From Thermodesulfovibrionia bacterium (GTDB lineage: Bacteria; Nitrospirota; Thermodesulfovibrionia; UBA6902): a DNA stretch of 37,447 nucleotides. Each line of letters opens with the position of its first letter. Positions within the stretch are counted from its first letter, which is position 1. The stretch lies in assembly GCA_020057065.1 (NCBI GenBank), contig JAGVGM010000094.1, positions 1 through 37,447 on the forward strand, in the 5' to 3' direction. The translations under genes and the position numbers were made by a program. Below are positions 17,332 to 25,170 of the stretch, piece after piece. Under the pieces are notes generated by a model. It was given only the letters and a program-made list of their open reading frames with translations. It made no database searches and had not been told where the DNA came from.

Positions 17332-19683
17332 TTACCAATAACAACCGTTTTCAACATTTATGCTTCCTTCAGGAGTTTCACTATCTGAGGGTCGCGCCCA
17401 AAAGGGGTTATATAATTTTGAAATTACCTCATGTTCATCCCATCTTTTCCCTTTTATACCAAATAAAATCTGGGTAGCTCCTCCCATATGAACAGCTTTT
17501 TTGCCGGAGCTTTTTATATATGAGGCAAGTGGTAAACCGTAGGCGCCTGCGCCGATAATGGCGATGTCAAAATCAACTTTATCAATTTCTTTGCACATAT
17601 AACTAAGGGCTTCAAACCAGTCAGAAAAAACTGTTTTTGAACCGGCTATAGATTGGATTGCTTTAACAGATTTTAAATTAAATAATGGCAGGATGTCAGG
17701 GTTTTCGAATAATTTTTTCCTGAATGTATTGTATTGAGAATATATTGTTTCTGCGAAAGGGTGGATTACCAGGATGTTGTATCCTTTTAAATGAATGCTC
17801 CAGGGCTTTTTATGGTAATATGGTTCAAGTGACCTCAATGGCACAAGATGTGCATTCTTACAATAAGAATTACAGATAATGTCTTCATAGTCATTAAACC
17901 ACACTCCTAAAATATCAATATCTTCAATACATCTTAAATATAATTCCGAGAAATCATCCAATAATTTATCACTGACAGGGAAAACCCCCGCATTGTTAGA
18001 CATCGGGAAACGAATATTTTCAGGATATGCTTTTTTGTTTGTTCTGTCTTGTCTTTCCACTATATAAAAACTGATACAGCTTAATTCTACAGCGCCAAGT
18101 CTTGATATCATCATAGGCGAAGATCCAGCTATACTGGTTTTTATTAACTCATTTCCTTCTTCTTCACCGAGAATTGGTTTATGATAAGATATTTTTCTTG
18201 CCTCCTCCTCTGCTTTTTTTACTTCTTCTAACAGGAAGGAGATTTCCTCATCACGGCTGAACTGTAAATAACTCATCAGGAGGTTCTCTGCTTCCCCGAA
18301 GCGTTTTAATGTCATGAGAAGTTCACCGCAATTCAAAATTGCTTCACGGTCGGACGGATTTACGTTAAGGGCCTCTGAAAAGTATTGCAGAGCATTCTCA
18401 ATATTGCCTTCCTGCCAAAAGATAAAGCCGAGATTGGTAAGGGCTGGACTGTATTTCGGAAAACGGTTAATAAGTCCTGTTAAAATAGATTTTGCTTCTT
18501 CAAATTTACCCATCTGAAATTTCAATCTGGATAAGAGGTTGATCAGATCAGGAGAGTCGGGAAAACGCTCCAGCGCCCCTGTAGCGGCGAGATGAGCTTC
18601 CTCCATATGGCCCGCGCTGCTTAAGCTGGATATCTCGTTGACTGCATCGTCAAGTGCGGCTGTTTCAGCAGGGGCGTAATAATTCCAGTCTCCTTCGAGA
18701 CAAACAAGCGCCTTTGAAAGGGTCTCATTATTAATAACATAATGTTTTTTTATAAGAAATGTATGATTTAGTGATAATTCTTCGTTTTGATTGGATCCAA
18801 AACTGAAATCGGAGAAGATAGTTTGAACAGTAGTTAACGCTTCTGACAGGGCCCTTGCATACGGCACAACGCAGAGACGCAGGATATCCTCTGTAAAATT
18901 ATAGATTAAATGTTTTGTCGGCACAATAATTTCAGGTACGGGCAAAACAAGTGCATGAAAGTGATAAAAAATCAAAGGGGACTCATTTACTGAAATCGCG
19001 CCTGAGTCATTTCCGGTGAATGTATACTGCTCATGGTTCCATGGTGCGGCGCCAGCCCCGATATTTTCAAGAACAGACACACCTTCAAACCTTGAGGTCC
19101 AGTCATTCAGATACAACTGATCTGCAAATTTGCCGTTCTCCGGGCGGTTGAAACACCACTCAATACACCGCTCACGCCACCAATGCAAAGCCTTAAGACC
19201 TTTTTTATCATTGCGAAAACAGAGCAGCCCTACATTGTATCTTCCAAATTGTTCAAAATGGATAAGCCGCGGCGGGAACCTATGCTCGTGTATTAATATG
19301 GAGCTGTTTCCAAACTCTTCATAAATAGGATTTGGTGATGAAAAGAAAAAGAGGTCGGCGTCAATATATGTTAAGACATTAATATGCGGATTTTTTTCGA
19401 GAAGGCGAAGAATAATTGACGGCGTGGCAGTCCAGTAATATTCGACTAATGAGCGATCTTTCTTTGCAGCAAGAAGGGGAAAATCACGCTGCTCGATTTC
19501 ATGCATTGGTATAGCAGTTACATTAGGCAGATTGAGTCTGTTCAGAATAAGGCGTGTAAGTTCGTCCATGCAAACGGCAAACAATTGAAAATCGTTTTTA
19601 TCGTGCTTATATAAAGAAGCGATAAGCGCTAAGGCCCTTGTCAGGTAGTTGCGATCAAAATATGTACAATAATATCTTTTCAT
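17332..19683 (-). CDS. Fusion: GT8-like glycosyltransferase, TPRs, GT-D-like C-terminal domain
   Basis: 783 residues. Residues 1-~285 look like a GT-A nucleotide-diphospho-sugar transferase of GT8 style (YYCTYFDRNYLTRALALI; YIDADLFFF at ~106 as the DxD; FGRYNVGLLCFR). Residues ~370-490 hold about three TPR-like repeats. Residues ~510-783 form a separate domain with SRLGAVELS (~526) and IIGAGAYGLPLASYIKS (~708) followed by HMGGATQILFGIKGKRW. This resembles proteins with the GT-D fold found in polysaccharide loci; that match is from memory and less certain. The ATG at 19683 has no clear ribosome-binding site, and the upstream gene ends 31 bases away. Probably two catalytic units joined by a TPR spacer. 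Substrates unknown. Confidence 0.85.
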   Translation of the reverse strand: MKRYYCTYFDRNYLTRALALIASLYKHDKNDFQLFAVCMDELTRLILNRLNLPNVTAIPMHEIEQRDFPLLAAKKDRSLVEYYWTATPSIILRLLEKNPHINVLTYIDADLFFFSSPNPIYEEFGNSSILIHEHRFPPRLIHFEQFGRYNVGLLCFRNDKKGLKALHWWRERCIEWCFNRPENGKFADQLYLNDWTSRFEGVSVLENIGAGAAPWNHEQYTFTGNDSGAISVNESPLIFYHFHALVLPVPEIIVPTKHLIYNFTEDILRLCVVPYARALSEALTTVQTIFSDFSFGSNQNEELSLNHTFLIKKHYVINNETLSKALVCLEGDWNYYAPAETAALDDAVNEISSLSSAGHMEEAHLAATGALERFPDSPDLINLLSRLKFQMGKFEEAKSILTGLINRFPKYSPALTNLGFIFWQEGNIENALQYFSEALNVNPSDREAILNCGELLMTLKRFGEAENLLMSYLQFSRDEEISFLLEEVKKAEEEARKISYHKPILGEEEGNELIKTSIAGSSPMMISRLGAVELSCISFYIVERQDRTNKKAYPENIRFPMSNNAGVFPVSDKLLDDFSELYLRCIEDIDILGVWFNDYEDIICNSYCKNAHLVPLRSLEPYYHKKPWSIHLKGYNILVIHPFAETIYSQYNTFRKKLFENPDILPLFNLKSVKAIQSIAGSKTVFSDWFEALSYMCKEIDKVDFDIAIIGAGAYGLPLASYIKSSGKKAVHMGGATQILFGIKGKRWDEHEVISKLYNPFWARPSDSETPEGSINVENGCYW

Positions 19684-19714
19684 GAGATAAATAACTGTGC
19701 CGAACCCTGTTTAA

Positions 19715-22180
19715 TTACCCTGAATCCGGAACACGTCTGAAAAGGTACGTTGTTTCGTACCTGTCTTCATTCTGGTTTGTGTAATATTCAAGTGTATCAG
19801 CCAATTGGAACCCCCTGGCGGAAAACTCTCTGACCAGTTCCTCTTCGTTGAAAACCAGTTCTACCGTTTCCACCCCATAGGCACATTTTTTGAAGTACTG
19901 TGTCGGTCTTCTACGGCATACGGGGGTTCGGTGCGCAACAGCGAATCTCTGTGCGACCCTTGCTGTTTCCTTAATATGATCTTGATAATTCGGCGTATGC
20001 AATAATATGCATGATGAAATTACTATGAAAAACTGTTTGTCGGCAAAAGACAGGCCGGCTCCGTCAGAGACAAAAAACTTCGCATGGGGATAATAATCCT
20101 TAGCCATGGAAATCAGAGGTTCGGAATAATCAACCCCGGTATAATCTGTTTTCATGTTCAGCAGGTATTCAAGCACCTCATAATAATATCCGCTTGCACA
20201 TCCGACCTCCAGAATAGAACAGCCCGGATATACATAAGGCCGCAGGCAGTCTGATAATACCTTGTAAACTGTAGGAGTATGGCCCCTGTACATATTTTCA
20301 AGCTCTTGCTGTACCAATGCCCTTTGCTTTATGGGAATCTCTTCACTTTTCCATGCTGAAGTTAATTCATCAGTGACATCATTTTTTTCAATATGCTCAT
20401 GTCCATAAGAGATTCTTGACATATCCGGGACCGGATAGAGATCTTTTTCCTGCCTGTACCTTAAATGACGCTCTAAAATTTCGGCAGTTTGCTCCATTCG
20501 TTTTGTATATGTATGATCCCGGAGAGTACGCGCCTGACCGGCATGCGCAATTTTTTCAGCCTCATCAGGATGCGCCATGTAATATTTTATCAGCGCAGCA
20601 CATTCATCCGGGGAACGATAAGCCACAATCTCCTTCCCGATCTCGAATAATTCATTCAGGTTATCCCTGTAATCGGTTATTAATAAGGCGCCGCAGCCCG
20701 TGGCTTCAAAAAGACGCATGTTGTTTGCATTGTTTTCTGCGACATTAATATGATTGTTAATGGTGATAAAAGACCTGTGAAGCACGGAAAACATCTGCAA
20801 GCCCCAGGCCTCTCCATGATAGCGATTCTTAAGAGAACAATGATCAGGCATCAAATCAACTCCATATCCCCAGAAATCGATGGGAACCTGCCCGGAGATC
20901 ATCTCCAGAAAGTCTTTCCTCTCGCTGTGAGCCATGGATATGCCGCCTGCAAATGTCACCTGATACTCTCTCGCTGAGCGCGGTAATTTTTCAAGGACCC
21001 GCGGATCAAAGGCGAGTGGTTGATAATATGCGGTAAGCCCTATCCGGCGGAATCTTTCTGTAAAATGCGGGAAAGATGAAAAAATGATATCAAAGCCATG
21101 AAGGTCAGCCTGAGCAGGCACAGGCGAAGCAATTTGCCCTGCAATTAAATTGGTATACGGCCTGATGGCTGATAAAAAATCTCTTGTGCCTACGCTTATA
21201 TCCTGGAGATAAACAACCTGAGGTTTCATTCTGCGGATCTGTTCGACTGCTATGTCCAGGTCACTGCCTGAACATCCATTTTCTTTGGCCCAGGCCTGCT
21301 GAAGCGGAGAACAATTAATTATCAAGTCCTCCGCATTCCATCCGGCTTTTTTCAGTCCTTCTGAATAAAAGTCGCTGTCGCCGAAAAATTCTGCTTGCAA
21401 TAAATCTTTTTGTATCCGGTATGGCAAAGAAGACAGTCCCGGATTGTCTCTGTAATGCTGTTCTAAGAAAGCAGGATAATAGGTATTGAGGAAAAGGCAT
21501 GAGGGATTTATTGTTTGTTTTTTATCCGGCATGAACACTTCAATATCAGGATAAGATTTAATTTCAACATTGTGCGGCAGTTCTCTCTTAAACGTACAGG
21601 TCATTTTGTTTATTAAATCGTCAGACTTGCTCATAAACAGTAAAGATTTCCCTGCTTCGTGATTGGTCAAGCAGATATAAAAGCAGTTTTGCGGAATACC
21701 CGGGGAGTAAGCATCACGTTCTGCATCATGCAATATCATCAGGCCTGTATTTGTGAGAAGCATCCAGCCGATTTGCATGCATTCCAGGCCGGAGCGTCCG
21801 TCAACAAGAATTAAATCAAATTTTTTATTTAATGTTGTAGGGTAAAGGATGTAATCTTTAAATGTATCGTAATTTCCGTCATCGTCAGTCCCCTCCTTGT
21901 ACTCACTATTAGGATCAACCTGATTTAAGAAAATATTATTAATTCCGACTTCCTGTATAATTTCTTTGACTTTTAGCGACCACTCAAAATTATGTTCAAC
22001 TGAGTGCCATGAGCTGCCTTCAGGGAGATAAGAATTTAAGTACACAGTTGAGTTTCCACTCCCCCACTCTAATGCCTGAACAGGTTTTTGAAGTAATTTC
22101 AGAGATAAAAGAATTGCGGAAATTTCAGGTTTATCCATAAATGGAAGAAAACCATGAAGCTTATCGTTTTGATTTCTCAT
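19715..22180 (-). CDS. Fusion: SAM methyltransferase-like, CgeB-like glycosyltransferase, SAM methyltransferase
   Basis: 821 residues with three parts. Residues ~1-215 are a class I methyltransferase-like domain (LEWGSGNSTVYLNS at ~35; DLILVDGRSGLE at ~121). Residues ~225-585 are a GT-B glycosyltransferase of the CgeB/DUF3880 type (LFLNTYYPAFLEQHY; RLFEATGCGALLITDY at ~487; then a helical tail with HAGQARTLRDHTY). Residues ~610-821 are a second methyltransferase (ILEVGCASGYYYEVLE at ~655; VDYSE; FFIVISSCILLHT). The ATG at 22180 lacks an obvious ribosome-binding site. It would combine sugar transfer with methylation of sugar or protein, perhaps as chain capping; that role is inference. The three parts are usually separate proteins. 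Confidence 0.87.
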   Translation of the reverse strand: MRNQNDKLHGFLPFMDKPEISAILLSLKLLQKPVQALEWGSGNSTVYLNSYLPEGSSWHSVEHNFEWSLKVKEIIQEVGINNIFLNQVDPNSEYKEGTDDDGNYDTFKDYILYPTTLNKKFDLILVDGRSGLECMQIGWMLLTNTGLMILHDAERDAYSPGIPQNCFYICLTNHEAGKSLLFMSKSDDLINKMTCTFKRELPHNVEIKSYPDIEVFMPDKKQTINPSCLFLNTYYPAFLEQHYRDNPGLSSLPYRIQKDLLQAEFFGDSDFYSEGLKKAGWNAEDLIINCSPLQQAWAKENGCSGSDLDIAVEQIRRMKPQVVYLQDISVGTRDFLSAIRPYTNLIAGQIASPVPAQADLHGFDIIFSSFPHFTERFRRIGLTAYYQPLAFDPRVLEKLPRSAREYQVTFAGGISMAHSERKDFLEMISGQVPIDFWGYGVDLMPDHCSLKNRYHGEAWGLQMFSVLHRSFITINNHINVAENNANNMRLFEATGCGALLITDYRDNLNELFEIGKEIVAYRSPDECAALIKYYMAHPDEAEKIAHAGQARTLRDHTYTKRMEQTAEILERHLRYRQEKDLYPVPDMSRISYGHEHIEKNDVTDELTSAWKSEEIPIKQRALVQQELENMYRGHTPTVYKVLSDCLRPYVYPGCSILEVGCASGYYYEVLEYLLNMKTDYTGVDYSEPLISMAKDYYPHAKFFVSDGAGLSFADKQFFIVISSCILLHTPNYQDHIKETARVAQRFAVAHRTPVCRRRPTQYFKKCAYGVETVELVFNEEELVREFSARGFQLADTLEYYTNQNEDRYETTYLFRRVPDSG

Positions 22181-22206
22181 ATTGTAATTAAGAACTTGGG
22201 TACAAC

Positions 22207-23271
22207 TTAAAAATAAACATAACAGAAGTCATACAGGTCCCATTTGGCCAGGAATTTATTCAGATCCGGTTCAAAACGTTTCCTGACCAATTCAGGGTCT
22301 TTTTTGCTCAGATCGTAGTGCATAATAACACTTGTAGGACAATAAATATTCTTATAACCGGCCTGTTGAACCCTGTAACCTAAGTCAGGGTCAATAAAAT
22401 AATGTTCGAACTGTTCATCAAGAAGACCGACTTTTTCAAAGCATTCTTTTTTCATCACGGGGGCATAGCCGTAATCACATTCCCTCGGAAAATAGAATTC
22501 GGGGAAGTTTATCAGATGCTGGCCTGTAACCTTTGCTGTGTCAATATATGACGCCCTGCCGATCCACGGGAAAGTAAAGCTTCTGTAAGGATTATATTGA
22601 CCGGGTGACTGTACCGTTCCGTCCGGATAAATTACCAGCGGAACGCCGCATCCGGCCTCAGGGTCCTCATCAATAGCTGCAACCAATGCCAAATCCCAGC
22701 CCGGCATTACTTCCATGTCATCATTTAAGAGACATATATAATTTCCCGCAGCAGCGCTCAACCCTTTATTCCAGCTTTTGACCGCGCCTGCACGGTATTC
22801 ATTTATTATTACTACTACGTCTCCTTTTCCCTGTTCCTGTTCAAGATACTCTATGGTCCCGTCATTACACGGGTCGCATACAATGATTATCTCTGCAGGA
22901 TAAAAACTGTTCCTGCGGATGCTGTCAACACATCTTTTCAATTCCAAATGCCGGTTGTAAGTGGTAATAGCAACAGAAAATTTAAATATTTTCTTATTGG
23001 AAACATCTTTAGCATTCACAGACGTAAGGTTTCGATAACTGTCTTCATTCAGGGCGTCTGAAAATATGGCTTTGTCAAGAAAGAGCCTGGCTTTCTGAAC
23101 TTCTCCTGCGGAATAAGCAATCTTACCCAGATCATTAAATACCCTGGACCTTATGAAATTTGAGAGGGTCTGGCTTGACAGGAGGCTTCCATACAGTCTC
23201 AGGGCCTCATTGATCTGCCCGCTTTTTGTTAATTCAGAGGCTCTATTGTATACTTCGCTTTCGTTCATCAT
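22207..23271 (-). CDS. GT2 glycosyltransferase with TPR-like N-terminus
   Basis: 354 residues. The first ~85 residues are helical and TPR-like (ASELTKSGQINEALRLYGSL; LGKIAYSAGEVQKARLFLDK). A GT2 domain follows from ~96: FSVAITTYNRHLELKRCVDS, IIIVCDPCNDGTIEYL and LLNDDMEVMPGWD (~180), where NDD is the likely metal-binding motif. The late block GYAPVMKKECFEKVGLLDE and DPDLGYRVQQAGY is typical of family 2 transferases. The start could be either of two adjacent ATGs at 23271 or 23268. It sits 29 bases after the preceding gene in the minus-strand operon. Donor and acceptor unknown. Confidence 0.9.
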   Translation of the reverse strand: MMNESEVYNRASELTKSGQINEALRLYGSLLSSQTLSNFIRSRVFNDLGKIAYSAGEVQKARLFLDKAIFSDALNEDSYRNLTSVNAKDVSNKKIFKFSVAITTYNRHLELKRCVDSIRRNSFYPAEIIIVCDPCNDGTIEYLEQEQGKGDVVVIINEYRAGAVKSWNKGLSAAAGNYICLLNDDMEVMPGWDLALVAAIDEDPEAGCGVPLVIYPDGTVQSPGQYNPYRSFTFPWIGRASYIDTAKVTGQHLINFPEFYFPRECDYGYAPVMKKECFEKVGLLDEQFEHYFIDPDLGYRVQQAGYKNIYCPTSVIMHYDLSKKDPELVRKRFEPDLNKFLAKWDLYDFCYVYF

Positions 23272-23300
23272 ATTCAGAACTTATTCAGGTTTTGATCTTA

Positions 23301-24263
23301 TCATCCGAATATCCTGTTTAATCTGTCAATAAGGTAAACAGCGCGCTTTGTAGTTAAATGTAAACTGCTTAAATGGCTGCGGGCCTCATGAACGACATAA
23401 CCGGTATCAAGTCTGCCGTCAAGTACGTCGTCAATCAGCCTTCTCAGTTCGTCAATATATGAAAACCGCAGGATGTGGCGTCCATTCTCAAAATCATTGG
23501 GAATGAACAGAGGCATTTTCTGCGAGATATGTACAGCGTTGCAGGCGGCGTTCTCCCAGAACCTGAATGTATCATATCCCGCTCCCCGCAGCGACAAAAC
23601 AATTCTGCATTTCTGGAGATTCATATAATAGTCGTTTCTTCCAAACCTTAGTGAGGGATTCGGATTGTCTGTAGAAGGAACCGCTGACGTCTGCAAAAGG
23701 CTGTCAGGATAAAATCTGGCGATCTGCTCAACTATGACTTTTCTTTCATCATAAAAATTGCCTGTGCTTCCAAGGAAACCAATTGAATAGGACTTCGGAG
23801 ATGTGTCATATAATGCAATCCATTGCATTATTTCTTCAGGAAGCGACATCGGCACAGGAATGCTGAAATCCGCTCCGTCTGTTTCACGGCGGCAGATAAC
23901 AAAGGAGCCCGGTTGTATGTGCACAGGAAGGTCTTCACCATCCAAAAGAACTAATCCTTGAGGACATCCCGGGGCGATACTTTGCAAAAAAGAAAAAGCC
24001 CTTATGTCACATATTATATATTTAAAAAAGCCTTTGCTGATTTTAGCATTAATATCATTTCTGTCAATCTCTCCATTATCATGCGGGAACCAATCGGGGC
24101 AAAGCTGGTACTCAGGGCAGATCCCCAGTCCCAAAACGCCCTCGTAAAGACATTCTTTCCTGGGGAAATCCACGACATCAGGTCCAAGCAGTTTCCTGAA
24201 TCCATGCAGTAGCAGGTCCGGCACATAATTTGGGTAAGGATGGGTAACAAACAAAATATTCAT
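23301..24263 (-). CDS. Putative GT-B glycosyltransferase (exostosin/CgeB-like C-terminal half)
   Basis: 320 residues starting MNILFVTHPYPNYVPDLLL, a typical first strand of a GT-B fold. The second half contains SIGFLGSTGNFYDERKVIVE, the stretch YYMNLQKCRIVLSLRG and the following GYDTFRFWENAAC, which matches the conserved region of exostosin-like or CgeB-like transferases (a glycine-rich turn, then the 'E in the active site' position). The start ATG is 1 base after the upstream stop (TGAAATG), so it is translationally coupled. I cannot assign a family number with confidence. The protein is shorter than most GT4 enzymes. Substrate unknown. Confidence 0.75.
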   Translation of the reverse strand: MNILFVTHPYPNYVPDLLLHGFRKLLGPDVVDFPRKECLYEGVLGLGICPEYQLCPDWFPHDNGEIDRNDINAKISKGFFKYIICDIRAFSFLQSIAPGCPQGLVLLDGEDLPVHIQPGSFVICRRETDGADFSIPVPMSLPEEIMQWIALYDTSPKSYSIGFLGSTGNFYDERKVIVEQIARFYPDSLLQTSAVPSTDNPNPSLRFGRNDYYMNLQKCRIVLSLRGAGYDTFRFWENAACNAVHISQKMPLFIPNDFENGRHILRFSYIDELRRLIDDVLDGRLDTGYVVHEARSHLSSLHLTTKRAVYLIDRLNRIFG

Positions 24264-24264
24264 T

Positions 24265-25008
24265 TCACTTCCCGTATATCAACCGGCCCCATTTTTCGAT
24301 AAATTTCTTCCTGTTCTCTGCAAGTATATCGTCACGATGCAACTGTCTTCCAAAATAATTGATGTGAGAGTTCCCGCTAGCGGCCTGTGATACCCCCCAG
24401 TGATGTTCAAAGTCGGTCGCAGGGACCGCATAACAGGCCAGACCTGCCTGCATTACCTGCAGGCCCATATCCCATTCCTCGAAAAAACACGGGCTGAACC
24501 GGATATCAAACATAAGTTTGTGTGAAAGAAACCTCTCGGCGTGAACAGCAAAGAAAAAACCTGAAACGTCATGTGTCTGTACAGGGGCATTAAATGTGCC
24601 TTTTTCAAAATACTTAATCATCTGGAGCTTTTGATAATCGATGTGTGTGCCCTGCGGACCTACAAGCACTGCATTGTGAAGACTGAAAAGATAGTATTCA
24701 AGCATTTCAATAACAGGCAATTTTATTTTCAAGTCTGCATTAAGTATGAAAACCGTCTTGCCTTCAGACAGGTTGATACCGATATTCCACGACCTGCTTA
24801 CGCCGGCATTTAAGTTGTTGAAACAGTACTTGTTTATTCGGTTGTGGGAATGCAATTCATTATAAACTTCAGGGCTGTTGAAAATACAAATTACCTCACC
24901 GGGAATATCTGTAAGGTCCTCAAGTAAAGTTCTTATATTGTATGGACTGTGCGGAGAGAAGTCCAGGACCGGGATAACAAAGCTCCTGACAGGCCGATCG
25001 CTACTCAT
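24265..25008 (-). CDS. GT2-like glycosyltransferase, first gene of minus-strand operon
   Basis: 247 residues. It starts with SFVIPVLDFSPHSPYNIRTL, then EVICIFNSPEVYNEL, NNLNAGVSRSWNIGINLSEG and FILNADLKIKLP (~87; NAD in place of the usual DxD), ending with FFEEWDMGLQVMQAGL and a late His-rich segment. This is the layout of GT2 (GT-A) enzymes, although the first 'DDGS' motif is not conserved. A strong GAGGAGG (25024-25030) lies upstream, but 15 bases before the ATG, longer than usual. It is divergent from the 1199-residue TPR-GT gene across a 162-base intergenic region. Substrate unknown. Confidence 0.82.
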   Translation of the reverse strand: MSSDRPVRSFVIPVLDFSPHSPYNIRTLLEDLTDIPGEVICIFNSPEVYNELHSHNRINKYCFNNLNAGVSRSWNIGINLSEGKTVFILNADLKIKLPVIEMLEYYLFSLHNAVLVGPQGTHIDYQKLQMIKYFEKGTFNAPVQTHDVSGFFFAVHAERFLSHKLMFDIRFSPCFFEEWDMGLQVMQAGLACYAVPATDFEHHWGVSQAASGNSHINYFGRQLHRDDILAENRKKFIEKWGRLIYGK

Positions 25009-25064
25009 ATTTAAAAAAACAAGCCTCCTCGCAATGTTTGATTTAAAAAACCCCGAGATTTATC

Positions 25065-25070
25065 ATTATA
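25065..25070 (-). promoter_or_regulatory. Possible -10 box for minus-strand operon
   Basis: TATAAT read on the minus strand, about 57 bases upstream of the ATG at 25008. No good -35 box lies at 16-18 bases, so the assignment is tentative. Confidence 0.35.
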
Positions 25071-25083
25071 AAAACAATCTGCT

Positions 25084-25113
25084 ATGATAGAGATTCGATT
25101 ATTTTTGTATAAT
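25084..25113 (+). promoter_or_regulatory. Likely sigma-70-type promoter for TPR-GT9 double gene
   Basis: ATGATA (25084-25089; 4 of 6 to the -35 consensus), an 18-base spacer and a perfect TATAAT (25108-25113), about 57 bases upstream of the ATG at 25171. Confidence 0.5.
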
Positions 25114-25170
25114 AACATATATTCCTTCATTTGCGAGCGAACAGTATTAAAAGACATCTGAGAATACATA

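Larger units (their letters stand above)
25009..25170. promoter_or_regulatory. Divergent intergenic region between the two glycosylation operons
   Basis: A 162-base A/T-rich region serving both the seven-gene minus operon and the plus-strand TPR-GT gene. It holds -10-like sequences in both directions and no open frame or clear terminator. Confidence 0.7.

Noticed and set aside
19850-19950. Frameshift near the end of the methyltransferase/CgeB-like fusion
   Set aside because: The segment (AVAHRTPVCRRRPTQYFKK) reads through sensibly to a β-rich C-terminus typical of such methyltransferases, so no break is needed.
25009-25170. Small gene or riboswitch in the divergent region
   Set aside because: No start with ribosome-binding site and no conserved RNA structure that I recognise; only promoter-like boxes.
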